Source: Marchantia polymorpha subsp. ruderalis
Taxonomy: Eukaryota > Streptophyta > Marchantiopsida > Marchantiales > Marchantiaceae
Direction of reading: 5' to 3'
Length of the DNA stretch: 64,000 nt
NCBI GenBank assembly: GCA_037833965.1
Contig: AP031356.1
Location: forward strand, 19,614,501 to 19,678,500
Positions 23,740 to 37,462 of the stretch are shown here, in pieces. Below the pieces are notes generated by a model. The model made no database searches and was not told where the DNA came from. It worked only from the letters and a program-made list of their open reading frames with translations. A program made the position numbers and the translations under genes. How positions within the stretch are numbered: position 1 is the first letter of the stretch; each line of letters opens with the position of its first letter.

Positions 23740-26700
23740 ATTCTTACAGTTTTTTATTGCAAATTTTATGCAAAAATTTTAACAATTTTTTAATAGTTTA
23801 TTTTAATTTATTTTTCACAAATTCTAATATGAAAATATTTATTTTTACTCTAAAATAATAATGAAAATATTAATATGATCAAAATTATGTCAAAAAAAGT
23901 CACTAATACACAGAACAACAAGCAAGTTATTACATTAATAATAAATTTTTTAAAAAATGAACGGTTAGTTATTTCTCACTTTGGGCCAATCATCCCTCAC
24001 ACTACTATATGATATTCCATGATTGATAGAAGGTTATAGCTGCCAGTGGAGTGAATTTATGATTCTACCGGTTGTTCTTTGTGTTACTCTCTACGTTAAA
24101 GGTGGCGGGCGTGAGTTACGTTAGTGGAGGGCTCGTCTCAAGCGAGACCTCCACTGTGCATCGCGACGGCTCATCATCTGCACCATGGTATCCCCGCTAC
24201 ACCGCCAATCGCCTGATTTCTTGTGTGTAGAGAACATCATGGTGGTGTCCGCTTGTGAAATCAAGAGGAGACGGTGTGTTCAATGATTTTTGATGAGTCG
24301 GGAGGAGATGATAGATGAAAGGGAGAGTGCCAGAGTCCAAGCTATCCCGTTTTTCAAGGAAGACAACAGATAACAATGCTATATCGCATTCCGGGACCAA
24401 CAATCCAAGGAAAAAGAGTTTCGACGGCTCGGGCTTTTCAAACCTCTAGCTTTAATGAGACAAATTTCTTTTTGTTCGTCCAGCAAAGGAGTGAGTGATG
24501 CATTTTTCCAGCACATGCTCTTATCGTGAAACTTGAGGCTGGATAGAGTTCAACGACGTTCGTTTGATGATAATTTCATTTGCATCATAAACATAATTGT
24601 CATTGAAAAGATTATTCAACTCTTTTTTCCTATTGTTAATAACATTGTTGAATAAAACATGCAATAGTGTTTTATAGTTGTCATGCTTTTTCTTAACTTC
24701 AACTTCGTCATGATCTTTTTGTCTTGAAATACTCATAAATCTAGTCTTGTATATCTTGTTCCGCTATTTGATTGCTTTTGAAACCTTTCACAGTTACTAT
24801 TCAACGCTGTGTATAATAAAATTGATAATCAAAATAATAATGGCAATTTCTACTTTTGTTAGTAAAAAAATTCTGATTTAATTATAGCTGACAATCGTTT
24901 CATCACAATGAAATAATAGAAGCTTCAAGATGAAGTAAAATAGATTAAAAAATTAATACAATAGCACATTATGTTTTCAATCCATGTTTATGAAGTTGTA
25001 TAATCTTGATGTAAAACTTAAAATTGAACAAAATTATTAAGTGTTTGAGCTAATTTTCTACGCAATATTGATCTTTATTTTCAATAAGAAGATAAATTAC
25101 AAAAAATAATTATGATATATCTGTTACAATTCATCATAAATTTTAACACAGTCTTCATATCTTTGTTTGATGATTCAAAAGTGTAAATATGACACAACTA
25201 TATTTTAGTTTTTTTCTTGCATATCATTTAATTGATTTGAGATCAAATCAATTTTATGTCAAAATCATAAGTTTTAAAGAGTGGTTTTAACTCAGTTTAT
25301 TAGAACTTTTTTAAATATGTTAAACTAAAAATTATTAATATTTAAATTTTAAAATCTAATTTTACGTATCTCTATGATTATCTTGTTTTGTATAATTGAT
25401 CTATATTTAAAGAAATAAATTAAAATTAAAAATGATTTTTAAAAATCTGATTTAAAATTTATATATTGGTACAATCTTTAAGGTCTTAAATATTATAAAT
25501 AAAGAAATACGCTATTTATCAACTGTTTCATATTCAAACTTAAGTTTGAAGCAAGTTTTTTATAAATTTTTCAAATCAACTCTAATAAATTTGAATTGAA
25601 ATCTCATATTATTCAAAGTCAAGGTTCAATGACTTGCTATAAGCTCAAAAAGCAGAGTGACACAAAAGTTATACTGTTGCCTTAAACAAATTTTTATTTA
25701 ATAAATCTTGATAGATTTAGTTGTATAAAGATTATCATATACATGCGCGAATGATCCATATATTGAATATTTATTAGACATCATTATAAAAATCGGTATA
25801 TTGAATCAAATAAATTCAATCAAATACATGCTTTAATGATTCAAATCTAAAGATATTCATTAGACATCACTATAAAAGTATGATGTAGCAATTGTGAGAA
25901 GATTCAAATATAATCTGCAATTGGATTATATTGTTATTCTCTTCACATATTGTTTATCACAACATTTAGAGTTTGATGTGAGTGCCTCATAGTGACATAG
26001 GTACATTTCAAGAAAAAAGATTTGCTCTAATAACAATTGCAGATAATCGACAGTAGACAAATAAAATAATGAAATCCATGATGATACAAAACTTAAACAC
26101 ACAGATTTTTTAAAAAATATGTTGTTTTTGTATAGGATATTGTTTGAGTATACATGATATTGTACTTAAAACTTTAAAGTATGTGAGACTTAGAGTTTTG
26201 ATTGATTGTGCTTTAAAGTGAAATGCTATCTAGATCAATTAACCTTGTTCAAGCGAGTTAAAATTAAATCTTAATTTGATTTCCAAAAATATTGATCAAT
26301 TTCCGTTATTAAGATAAAAATAAAAATAATATAATTGCAAAAAAATCAACAATTTTGACAATTTAATCACATTAATCCAAAATGCATGCAATTTGGATCG
26401 ATCATAATTAAAAATTAAAATTTTTTATGCATGACATAACTTTTTTTTTTAAAACTAGAGTATTCCATGCTTTTTACATGCTTGTACATTCAATCTTTAA
26501 TAAAACTCTATTGCTTTATGAATGCTAAGTAGTTTTACTTTATCAATCTACTTCAATAAATTACATAGATAATTCCTACAGGTATGATAATAATTTAATT
26601 TTTTATATGATGAAATTTTTGTTTGTTCTTTTCTCATTAGTGTTTGTGAAATTACAAATATAAAAAACTGTTCTAAAGCTAAAGCTTGTGCATTCTTTGA

Positions 26701-27430
26701 AGAAAATCAAATTAATTTATGTCCATCAATGAGAAACATTTTATCCTTTAGCCTGATATGCTAAAGATTTCTAAGTGTCATAAATATTTGCAAAACAAAG
26801 TCACTAATTGTGTTCACCTCATTTTATAATTATTTTTATTTTTTCAAACTCTTCATATGCTTTTGATCTTCTCTCAATTCAAAAAATTGTAGAATAAGTT
26901 CTAATACTAGAAGATTGTATATATAAAAGTGGGAACTGCATATGATAAATTACTAGAAAAACTGTGCATTTTGACAGAAATATGAAGTGTTGTTTTCTCC
27001 AAGAAGCATTAATGAATTGACCTTTATCTTGATATCAGGCTTGTATTTAATGCCCATAGCATCTAAATCAACTCTTTGTGTTCACCTTCACTCTTACTCG
27101 GGTAGAATAAAATTTTGTTGGAAACTCTTCATCCTTAAATTAAGGAAATCTTGTGAGGTCTCGGAGACCTTACAATTACAACTAGAGAAATGGTGATACA
27201 TTTAAAAAACTTTTCAAACTCGCTTCATAATAAAGGCAGATATAGCGTCTTCCCATCTGATGGAAGTGACCAAAATTGGCTGTTTTTTTTGGGTGAAGCA
27301 ATTGGTGAGTTTATTCCACTGCAAAAAGAATCAAATACACCACCGCACAGCCGAGCAAACACAAGGTCAATTGGCAAAACCTCCAAGGACTACATATTTA
27401 TGATTTTCAAAGAACATACATACGGAAACT
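23740..27430. other. Very AT-rich block without genes
   Basis: About 3.7 kb are dominated by A and T, with a less AT-rich patch near 24000-24420. Open frames are short and Lys/Asn/Ile-rich. The words ATTCATTAGACATCA and TTATTAGACATCATTATAAAA recur at 25770-25870 as a diverged duplication. The likeliest reading is an old transposon eroded by C-to-T changes, but no domain survives to prove it. Confidence 0.45.
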
Positions 27431-27689
27431 ATGCACTGACATGAGAGACACTCTAAGTGGGGGTGGGGCCAGGCATAACAGGCCGCTGAAAGTTCCACCA
27501 AGTCTCCCTTGCCCGTCACGAGAAGAACAAACCCTCATGGTCCCAATGCGTGGAGATTGGCGTCGCGCACATTCCACGCTTGTGACTTGGTGGCGCTCGC
27601 TTCAGAGCACTTTGGCACAAGCTGTACGAGTCAAATCCAATAACGCATCCCACAGTGTTTGTTCAAGCAGAGTTGAGGGCCATGTGTGA

Positions 27690-28606
27690 TCACAGAACAT
27701 ATGATGATTCTGTTGCAACCAAATAATCCAGAGTGCAGCGCATCGCATCAACGACCAAGTCGAGAGAAAATCCTGCAAGGGGATGATATTGATGAATATC
27801 ATCCCCAAAAATGCATTGCTGCCATGATAATTCTGTCACTAAGAATGTCTGGGAGAATGCTGCCCATGCCTTTGCAACATTGCATGAAGTATGTGAGTCA
27901 TATATGACCAAGCTGCTGTGGCCTTGGCACATGAGAAGAAACGGTGAAGAATTGTTTCTGGTTCATGTAGATCGCAGCGTGGGCATGCATCGAAAATTGT
28001 GGGCACTTCGCGGTGTCGCCACTTATTCACCGCCATAGCACGGTGATATATGCTCCACATAAACGCAACGTCTTTCCTTGGTCGAGCATTTTTCCAGACA
28101 GCTTTCCAGTCCGGGACGAATGTGGCAGGAAGCAGGCCGTGCCACTTGGCGGCAATTGGGAGAGAAAGTACGGCACGAGGGCTGAATAGAGTCCGACCTT
28201 TCTTGGCGGAATAGTCGTGGAGCAGGTCGCCATTGCTCCACCGCCAACGCCCCGGATCAAACACTAGCCTAATCAACGGAGCCAGGTAGTAAGCGCAGGT
28301 GACAACCTTCCGTTGATGTCTTTCCAGGACCACGATAATCCGGCTGCGCAGCAGTTTGCCTCGGCTTCCATTTGGAAGCGGAAGCTCCGTTGGAACTGGA
28401 AGTAGTCGACGAAATTGGGCCTTGATTGTGTAGCGGGAAATGCCAACAAGGAGATTGAGGTCCGTTTCTTTTGAGGGAAGTGGCGGGAGTAAGTCTGCAG
28501 TCGTGACGAAGAGGATGGCTAGATCTTCCGAGTCAGCTCCAATGAAGAGGCCCACCAATTCGCCTTTGATGGTTTGGGAGTCTGTTGTTAGGACCAACGT
28601 ATCCAC
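27690..28606 (-). pseudogene. LINE ORF2 C-terminal zf-RVT region
   Basis: The frame 28606-27839 is the longest intact piece of the element. It contains WRWSNGDLLHDYSAKKGRTLF, then WKAVWKNARPRKDVAFMW and CPRCDLHEPETILHRFFSC. That pattern, two Trp-rich blocks followed by CxxC and H-x-x-x-x-C, is the zf-RVT region found after the polymerase in plant LINEs. It continues out of frame to about 27690 (AKAWAAFSQTF). Confidence 0.8.
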
Positions 28607-28878
28607 TGCAGGGGTACCTGCGCCAAAATGCCGTCTATCAACGGCTGCTCATCTGCTTGAAGCCGATACTGCTACTGAAGGTCCTCCCAGGGGCGAGCGC
28701 GGGTAGAACCGACCTGCCTGAAGGCACGAGAGACCTTGGTTGTTAAGAAATTTTGCCCTTGGCTCTGAAAATTTCCAATTCTTCCCTAAGTACTGATTTG
28801 TCCACCATAAGTATTGGTTACGAACTTCTTCAACGTTGGTGGGCTGAGTGGATTCTAAAATTGAACCCTCTCAGCCCA

Positions 28879-30380
28879 TCAACGCTCAATCTTAGAACTA
28901 GCCCGTCTCCAGACGTGAGTGATGCGCTTCCACAGTGAGGCTCCACGTGGGGCAGAGAACTGTTGAAGCATTGCCCATTGCAAGCTTGGCTGCGAGTGAC
29001 ATGTAGACGTCGGCCGGAGGGTCATAATGCGTTGACAAAGGAGAATGTGAAGAGGCGAGTTCCCCGGCGTCAGGGCCTTGATCTTCCACTTGTTCGTGAG
29101 GGCGATCAACGCATTATGAGATCCGATGAATGAAAGACCACCCACCCGTTTCGCAACACAACAATCTGTCCATCGGACCCGAGTACGGGCAAACTCTGCT
29201 GATCCTGCCCATAGATAGTTCCTGAGCGATGCACTTATCGTATTGAGCACGTCTCGAAAACCGCCCCAAAAACTTATAAAATACCTCAGAGAGGAAATTA
29301 AAATGGAATTTACTATAATCACTCGAGCGGCAAGTGATAAGTGAACCTGAGACCAATATTTCAGCTTCCGGTTGATCTTAGCGGCAAGGAAGGTGTCCAC
29401 ATCTGTTGTTGCTAAGGAAATGCCAAAAGGAGTGCCTAACAATTTAGACAGAGTATTCGGAGGTGCAATCCTGCATCCGAATATAGTCAACCAAGACGGA
29501 GAAGTATAACTGGCAAACCAATACAAAGAGCATTTCCTCTGATTGAGGATGAGTTTTGTGGCATCACCGAAGTCCTGCTATATCGTAGCTGCCTCCCGTA
29601 GATTCCTCACGTGCTCTCGCAGTGAAAGGTAGGTATCATCCACAAACTGAGAGAGCGTATGTTGGGTGGATCCGTCCGGGAGGGTGATACCCCTTAGCCG
29701 CCCAGCCGTCACCGCTTGATTGACTGCCGTTGAAAGTGCCTCGGCTACAAGAAGAAAGAGATACGGTGCGAGGGTACAGCCTTGCCGCACCCCGCGACGT
29801 ATAGGAAATTTGTCTGTGCAGAAGCCGTTTATGGATACGGTTGCAAAAGCGTCCTTAAGAAGCATCTCCACCATTCGAACAAATGCATGTTGAAGTCCCA
29901 TACGAGACATGGACTGAAAAAGAAAACTCCAACTTACCGTGTCATAAGCCTTACTGAAGTCCAACTTCAGCATAATGAGCAGTTGCTCAGATGCTTGGGC
30001 CCATGCAATTGTTTCATGTTGTACGAGGACCGCGTTGAGGATATAACGAGCCGGGAGGAACGCTGCTTGACCGTCATTGATGACTTTAGGTAGTAGTTTC
30101 TGGAGTCGCGTCTAGAGCACTTTTGCAAAAAGCTTGTATGATAGATTCAAGAGGGTGGTAGGGCGCCAATGTTCAATAAACTCAAGGTCGTTTTCTCTAG
30201 GAAGAAGGACGACTAGTCCAGTGTTCGTGCCTGATGGCAGCCGACCTGCTAAAATGGCCTGGTGGATCATGTTTTTGAAATTCAAGCCAATGAGATACCA
30301 GACGGTTGAGTAAAACTCAAGAATCACACCATTGACGTTTGGTCTCTTGCCAGCCGCCATGGTCTTGAATGGTCATGAGC
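28879..30380 (-). pseudogene. LINE ORF2 reverse transcriptase domain, broken
   Basis: Three frames cover the polymerase: 30360-30112 (with RPTTLLNLSYKLFAKVL), 29973-29578 (KLDFSKAYDTVSW, RRGVRQGCTLAPYLFLLVAEAL) and 29526-28879 (thumb region). The catalytic box reads FVDDT instead of the usual FADDT-type box; the two aspartates remain. Stops near 30112 and 29578 and the frame changes make it inactive. Confidence 0.8.
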
Positions 30381-30389
30381 CGGCTGAAA

Positions 30390-31790
30390 TTCAGCAGCGT
30401 TTGGGATTCGCGCCAGATCATCCAACACAGATCCTGAAGATTGTTCGGAGAAGGAGGCCGGAAGGCTTGAAAGAAGTGATGTTTCCGCTGCAGTCTGCTG
30501 TGTAGACAGTGGTGGCGTTGCGTATAACACGCTGTAGTATGCCAAGGCGCATTGCTCAATGTCATCTCTAGAGGTGACCCGGGTGCAGTGCATGTCATAG
30601 AGCGCGGATATGCACGTAGAGGAGTTCCTTGTTCAAACCGCTCGGAAGAACTCCTAGCTCACTTGGTCATCACGCAGTTTCCAGCGGATTTTGGACCTCG
30701 CCTATCGACCTGCAGATTTGCATTCTTGGATCTTAAGTACATAGAGTCGTAGAGCTCCTCTTCGATTCATGAGAATCGGATTTCTCGAATCCAGTTGTGG
30801 CCGATCGGTGGCTTCTTCAAGCGCCTTAGCCAATGCCACCTCGTTTGCTATGAAGGCTGCGGCCTTTTGCCGATAGAACTTTCTGTAAAAATGAGTGATT
30901 TTCTGCAATTTGGAGAAGAAGGTGGCGGTCGGAGGAGTTGACGTCCAAATCTCATCAATTTAAGGAGTGACTTCTTTGAACTAGGAAGGGTTCATCTTCT
31001 AGTGAGTTTGACGCGCTGGCTGTGTTGCGAGTTGGAATGTTGCAAATACTGGATGATGATCCGATCTTGGAAAGTCACCTTGAATACTATAGTGGAGCAG
31101 GCTACGGTCAGGTGTCGTTGAAGTTGATTGAAATAGGTACATTCTATCCAATTGCGCCATCGCTCGAGCTCCCGCCGACCTATTGTTTTCCCAAGAGTAT
31201 TTTAAACTCCCGGAAGTCCTAGGGTTATCCGCAACGTTCAACTTGGACTTCATGATCTCGAACAATGTTCTATGCCGAATTGAAATCATGGATGCGTCGC
31301 GTCGTGACTTGTCTATCCAATGTTCAACCATGTTATAATCACCAAGTAGCATCCATCGGCAACCACAAGGCAGGTCCACAGCAAGCAGCGTGAGGCAGCA
31401 TCATTCGGAGCGTATATGTTGAATATGCCGATGTCACCGCCCGTCAATGTTGGTGAAGATCAGCCATTAAACTCTATTTTCAAATAGAAAACCGGATCTG
31501 GTTATATTTCGGGCCCATTTAGAATGTACTAAGATCAAGACGCCTCCACACCCCGCCCCGGGGTCGTGGGCGTCATGTCCGTAACCAAGCGAAGCCTCTA
31601 GGCCGTGAGCAATGGAAGATCTCCATAGACGTTAACCAATGTGGGTAAAAAGACTCCCACGCAGTTTGTGTTCCTGTACTGCGACGAGATCTAAAGTGAA
31701 GGTACAGGTCTTGATGTAGCCCTGTAAAGCGTCCACAGCAAAACCCTCATTCAAGCCGCAAACATTAAGCGTAAGCAGGTGTAGTATCAT
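30390..31790 (-). pseudogene. LINE ORF2 endonuclease domain, broken
   Basis: ORF2 appears to start at ATG 31790 and reads LLTLNVCGLNEGFAV, then LDLVAVQEHKLRG, MLLGDYNMVEHW (near 31340) and SDHHPVFATFQL (near 31030). These correspond to the N-, QE-, GDxN- and SDH-motifs of the endonuclease that nicks target DNA. Several stops and frameshifts lie between them. Downstream to about 30390 is the linker that leads into the reverse transcriptase. Confidence 0.7.
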
Positions 31791-31849
31791 TTTGACTCCG
31801 AAGGATATTTGATGTCTCCAACGCCTGTCGTTGTCGACTTCCTAAACCC

Positions 31850-34022
31850 TCATATATCGTAGGATGAGGGCGACTTTGGTTGCGGGGACGTCTTCAGTTT
31901 TGAAGCTGCCCTAAAATCCATCATAGAGGAAGGGTTATCACTCACTGAGTCGCTGACGGATGATGGTGCCGAGTTCGTGGTCAAATGAAGATCGACTTTG
32001 TTGCTTGAGCGAGCATGGAAACTGATAATTGAGAGAACTGAGGTATCGTCGATCAAAAGGTTTTCGACGATGTCTGACATATGTCCAAAAGATGGTGCCA
32101 AAACTGGGATGGAATTCTTTCTATCAACACTGGTCGGGGAGGCCGGAACTGGAGGGAGATTCATACTTGCGTCCTCAAATGATCAGCCTCACTTCCTGTT
32201 TCAGGAGAGTGTATGAGCCTGGGGGCTGGACTAGGTGAAGTAAGTTGAGGTGCTGCGGCACTCGTCCAAGGGCTGGCCGTCCCGATGACTGGCAAAGTGC
32301 CAGGTTGGTGTAGTGTTGCGGCTTGGCAAGTGTGAGACTCAAGAGTTGGAGAGCCTGTCGAGTCTGAGAGTGTCGTACTTGGCACAACCGCAGGGGGGAG
32401 CCGGCTTCTAAGTCGACGTCCATAGCCTGTGACATCGTGGTGTCAAGGGATGTCGTGAGTCGTATGTCATCGTCCGTCCTACGCCGAAATGTTTTTGAGT
32501 TCTCTAAACTCGCTACCATCCGTTCCATTCAAGGTCGGGCATCACTCGACATTCTCCATTAGAATAATGGGTCCCGAACCTGGCTGTGTGAGGCAATGGA
32601 TCGTTTTGGTCAGGATAATGCTCGTGAGATTCCTCCATCACAGGAGGAATCTCACAAGCATTATTTCTTCGATGGCTCTAGTTCCGTGTGATCAAAACTA
32701 AGCACGAGATGTACCGATGGAGCTGCACTGGGAGTGATGACGGTCACCGACTTTGAGGGAGTAATATGCCATCAAGATAGTCGCGAGTGTGCCCGTGGAG
32801 GAGCAGACTCCGGAGTCGAATGTGTACGTGAACCCTGTGAATGTACCAACTGAGAGTGAGTTGGTTTCGTGGCTGCAGTTGGAGGTTGTGCATTCCTTCT
32901 CGTGACGGGAATCAATACCTTTGCAGGCAAGGTCTCCTGGATTGCTTTTGGCGGAACCTGAGATGGGGAAGCATCGAAGAGTGTAGGACGACGACGTCGG
33001 GTCGCTTCAATAAATCCATCAGCATCTTGAATGGGGGCCGGGTTATGCCACGGAGAGTATTTCCTCGAACAATTTTGACGACGATGGCATTGACCGTGCT
33101 GAGGACTGCGGTGTTGAGCCGACACTTCATGAGTGTCTCGAGGTGGAAGTGTGGGACTGGGTTGTTGTGGCTGGGCGTCACGTCGCGCCCGCTGACATTG
33201 TGAAACATAATGCTGGTGGTGCCCGTACAATGTACATGTGAGCTCGAAGGCGTCGTATATAACCGGAATCATGACATTGTCCCCTACTTCAGTAAACCAC
33301 ACCACAGTGGACGTCCGTCCTTGGCACATATCAATTTTCACACAGAATCGTGGAATCGAGATTCCGCCATCCCCCTCGTGGACTGCTACTACTAGTCCCA
33401 CTTGTTCGGGAATCAGGCGAACGGATTGTTGATACTCTAGTGGAATTTCAGGAAAGGAGATCCACATTGGCCACCGGAGATTCAAAGTAATGCGCGGATT
33501 GAACCCTCAAACCCATCGCTGGTAGATAATTGTGCCCCATTGAAATGATGAAACGCTATCGTAAGTAACCGATTGGTTGTATCTTGAATGTCAATTCCAA
33601 CATATATAAAGTTGGAGTTGAGTTGCCGGTGAAACAATGCCCCCGAGTGCCGCGAGCTCATGCATCGAATCCCATCATGCCGTAAGGGCCAAGCCCTACA
33701 GGTTCCCATCCACAACGCATGAGAGAACCACGTGTGCTGAGAGGAGTAAAATCTCTTTGGCTACCGTTGCTTGGGAGGCCGGATCGAGATTGAGCGTCGG
33801 CGGCGGTTTGACTAGGAGCCACTGGTGATTCCTTAAAGAACCGTGCGGTAGAGTTTCTCCTTGTTCTTGTTGAAATGGGTTGATAGTTCCTCGATCGAAC
33901 GGAGGTCTGTCAAAGGCAGCTCGTAGAATGGGGAGCCCGCCTGACATCGTCTCCTGTGCACCTGTACCCTGTTTTGTCTGACACCCTAGTGCATCTATGT
34001 AAGTCGTACTCGACGCGGCCAT
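31850..34022 (-). pseudogene. LINE ORF1 (gag-like, DUF4283 / zinc knuckle type), broken
   Basis: The start is at ATG 34022 (MAASSTTYIDALG). Successive frames cover 34022-33696, 33715-33482, 33485-32772, 32528-32175 and 32164-31850. The segment around 33620-33500 (NFIYVGIDIQDTTNRLLTIAF) and the following ISFPEIPLEY and VCVKID-like stretches resemble the DUF4283 region of plant LINE ORF1 proteins. After it comes a degenerate knuckle (CTLYGHHQHYVSQC, near 33230-33190), then a Pro/Gln/Thr-rich tail. The role in live elements is binding the element's RNA. At least two frameshifts remove function. The DUF4283 label is by resemblance. Confidence 0.6.
32615..32664. repeat. 22-bp near-perfect hairpin inside LINE ORF1
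   Basis: Arms 32615-32636 and 32643-32664 pair with one mismatch around a 6-base loop (ATCACA). The core is GAGATTCCTCC / GGAGGAATCTC. The hairpin interrupts the ORF1 remnant between its 32772 and 32528 frames, so it may be an inserted foldback element. Confidence 0.8.
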
Positions 34023-34100
34023 CGTGCCAAACCCTAGCATGAACGTCCCCAATAATGGGTGAAAACTGTCAAAAAGCCTCTCAAAAGAACTAGAGTGGGA

Positions 34101-37100
34101 GGGTGAACAAGAATCTGAGAAGTAGAAAGTCAGCAAAGAGGAGCAGAGTAGAGAAAACGAGCTAGCCCTCGTTGCGCCGCTGCTGCACAAAGCTCCGCCA
34201 TCGCCAGCCTCCTCCGTAGTCCCTAATCGTCCCGGCTCCCGCCTTTCAACCGCAACTCTCCAAATTGGTTGTTTCATTATTCTCACTTCTGACTTCAAGC
34301 CTTTTTTTCTTCGGTGGCACTTTAAGAGGGGTGATGAATAATTGAAAAAGTAACTTAACGCATGAAGAATATCAACACGAAAAGGCAATGAATCAAATTG
34401 GTCTTGATGGATGCGTTCACCTGAATCATCATCATGTAAGAAGAACAAGTCTGTTGCAAAATGTAATGGTGATCAAATACTTCACTTTGTCCCTCGATAT
34501 ATTCATCATACGGTAAAAGTGCAACTTGTTTCAAATATGTGACAGAATTAGTGAATGTTCACGGTACAGTACAAGAACTCTGTCTAAAGTGTAAGGCAAT
34601 CATGATTGCGCAATAATTCACCAGAACTAGCAAATGGGACAAGTTGCATGCTGCACTTGATCTGGACTCGTGGGCCCCGAAAGGTAAGATGGCCTAGCAT
34701 TAGTAAGAAGATACTAGTTCATTATCTTCCTCTTTTTCTATCGATTTAATGCGAAGTATTCTCATCCTCCACCATAAATCAAAATAAACATCTATTTCTT
34801 CATCGTCTAATACGAAATTGATATGATAATTTTGTCTTCCCTCTTTCTCGTTCCGATGTTTTATTTGTATTATCAAATAATCCAAAACAAGTCCATTAAT
34901 CAAAAAATTCAAATATCTAGTCTGTCCTCTTCCAAGGATCGGTTACTGTGATGACTGGCTTATACTTAAAAAAGGATTATGTGCTCAAGCCACACCTACT
35001 CCATCTAAAATATCTTTGCAGTCGGATTATGATGAAGTCCCATGTGTCAGTGATATTGTTGCGGTAACAATGCGGTTGACTACACTCTAACAACCTCCTA
35101 CAGGAAAACCCGTTATGACCACATTTCCTTATGAACAATTTGATTCCCAAAGCACACGGATATCATAGCTTCAAGAAATGATTCTCATGTTTAAATGAGT
35201 CAGAATATTCATTAAAAATAAATATTCAAGGACAACATCCAAGCCTACGCTTTTCTGTAGGCGCATTCTCTAGTAAGGAATATGCCTCGATGTCTCAGTA
35301 AGGGGGTGTTTCCATGGATGGAGGAGCAGCAAAATTTTCATTTTCGTTACATTAACTTTAACTTCTCAATACAAAGCAACGAAAGGAGATAAAGTGTCTT
35401 CAGTATCATTACTACATACAACGAGCAAATTCTTCCTAGGCGATCCTGAGTATAAGAAAGACTGGACAGTGATGACGATGTTTGAATAAGAATCTAATGG
35501 TAAACTAAACGATAGATCTGGAACTGTTCTATTGGCACTGAAGCCGTCGAAACACACGTTCAGCCCCTACTAGTAGCTATCCCTCATCAATCCTGCACAA
35601 GTCCCACAATTCTGGACGGTAGTTGCGAATCACGGTTGTACGCAACTCTCCATGGGTTTGGGTATCCGGGGTCGCAATCTGCAACTACTGTATGAGGCCC
35701 AATCTCCGCTCCCTATTTCTGGATTCACTGAACTGTATATGATATATTGTAATATCCTTGACACGAACTCCAATCCGTGACTCTCTAGCAAATCACGACA
35801 ACATACGGGAGCAAGACACGCGAATATTCGAACCACATAGTGTCAAAAAATTATGGAAGTCATTCACATACCATTAATAGCAAGATGGATATATGCCCAG
35901 ACAGGTCTTCGAGGTTCGATTTTTGCCACCGTAGGGAGGTCAATCTGACCCATAACTACAAGGGAAGTTAGATGTACGTAAAGCAAAAGAAAGAGTATTC
36001 TGGATCCACGAGGCGGCGAATTGTCCAGGAGATTCTGCAACAACTCGTGAAGCAGTGCAGCCTTTTACACGAGAGAGAGATTAAAAAACATGAATCTCGC
36101 CCTGCACAGAAAGGGATGTACGCCATAGTCGAGTCTGCGAAGAGTTCAGAATCAACCAGAACTCGTCACTTGTCCTGGCCAAATGAATGCAGCACAGAAG
36201 TGGAAGCCTCGGAGAGGAGCCGCTCAGATGCGGAGGATCGACGGCTCGGGTGAAGATGCCTTCGATGAAAGTGGTAACTTCAGTTACTTTTTATAGGTGG
36301 GCAGCGGGAGGCCTAGCCTACGATGTAGCTACCATGCTGTCCGGACTCCGGACATCGGGCAGATAAGGTCGACGATCCAACGGCGCGCGCGGGCATATCC
36401 CCGCGATATTTCCCGGACCGCGATCCATGTCGCCACCATCATCATCATACGCATCTTTTCCCTCAGTGCGACGAGGAGGACGAGGACGAGAGAGAGAGCT
36501 TCATAATGTCGGCAAGGGAGAGACTCTTTTCACACCGGCGTGAGAAAATCCCCGAGCGGGACCCCGGGGGGATGTGGGGGCAATAAAAACGCCACCGTGG
36601 CGTTTCCCTCGCTAGACTTGGAGGCGGCGAACACGCTCCTCCCCCGGAAGAGAGAAACATCGGCACGCTGACGTGGCGAAGAGGATCGGGCCGCAGCGGA
36701 CCGCCCCAGACAAAGCTGGACGAGGGCCTCTAGATCTAGAGAAGTGTCGAGCGAGGGACCGCCGGGAAAGAGAGAATGAGACAATGCAGTAATACACGGC
36801 GACGGAACATTCCGCATGGGGATGATGATGAATGTATGAGATGCGAGCATGGGGCGAGGAATGATGATGGGGATGATGCGTTCCGACGCCCCTCCTCATG
36901 CGCTCCGCTCCTGCACTTCCGTTGAACGTTCATTGCATCGCCCACTGCTCCTCAAGTAGTCCTTCGGGAGGAGTCGAGTGCAGGAGACGACACTTCCCTC
37001 GGTGCCGATCGAGCAGCTTCAGACGGAGGAGGAGGAGCAGCAGCAGCAGCAGGAGGGCCACGAGGAGGAGGAGGAGGAGGAGCAGACGAGCACCTGCGCG

Positions 37101-37462
37101 AGGTTTTCACATTTGGGGACGCGATTGCGGAGTTGGAATTGGGCGGAGGGAGGTTTAGGTCTGGAAGGGAGTGGTGGAAGTAGAGAGGAGGGGAGGGGAG
37201 AGGAGCTGATGGAGTCGGGGATGGACGGAGGGAATGGGTGTTCGCGGCGGGGGGAGAAGGGAAAATTGGTGCGATGAGAAGGGCGGCAATTCGACGGTGG
37301 AGGTAGAGGGGAGGATCGAGGTTGTGTTGGAGAGTGATGCGAGTCGAGAGCAGGAAGCCTGGAGGCCTTTTGTGTGGAGCAGGAGCAGGGGGTTGGAGTG
37401 AGGCTCGGGAGTGAGTCGAGGGATTATTTGGTCGTGCTGCAGGACGAGGTCTGAGAGAAATT
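34101..37462. other. Spacer, then upstream region and leader of the AMP deaminase gene
   Basis: 34100-36250 is mostly AT-rich. A 70-codon acidic frame at 34700-34912 (minus) and others are unassigned. 36300-37460 is GC-rich, with AGG/GGA runs near 37020-37090 and 37140-37260, consistent with promoter and 5' leader on the plus strand. Long open frames there on both strands are Arg- or Ser-rich and without domains. Confidence 0.4.

Larger units (their letters stand above)
27440..34100 (-). mobile_element. Disabled LINE (non-LTR retrotransposon), near full length
   Basis: The minus strand carries the standard plant LINE order: ORF1 with a Cys/His knuckle (34022-31850), then ORF2 with apurinic-type endonuclease (from 31790), reverse transcriptase (about 30360-28880) and a C-terminal zf-RVT region (28606-27690). 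Frameshifts and stops break both ORFs. The block is richer in G+C than the AT-rich DNA to its left. The 3' end near 27440 is placed where coding similarity and base composition change; a poly(A) tail is not clear. The 5' leader probably continues a little beyond 34022. Confidence 0.8.
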
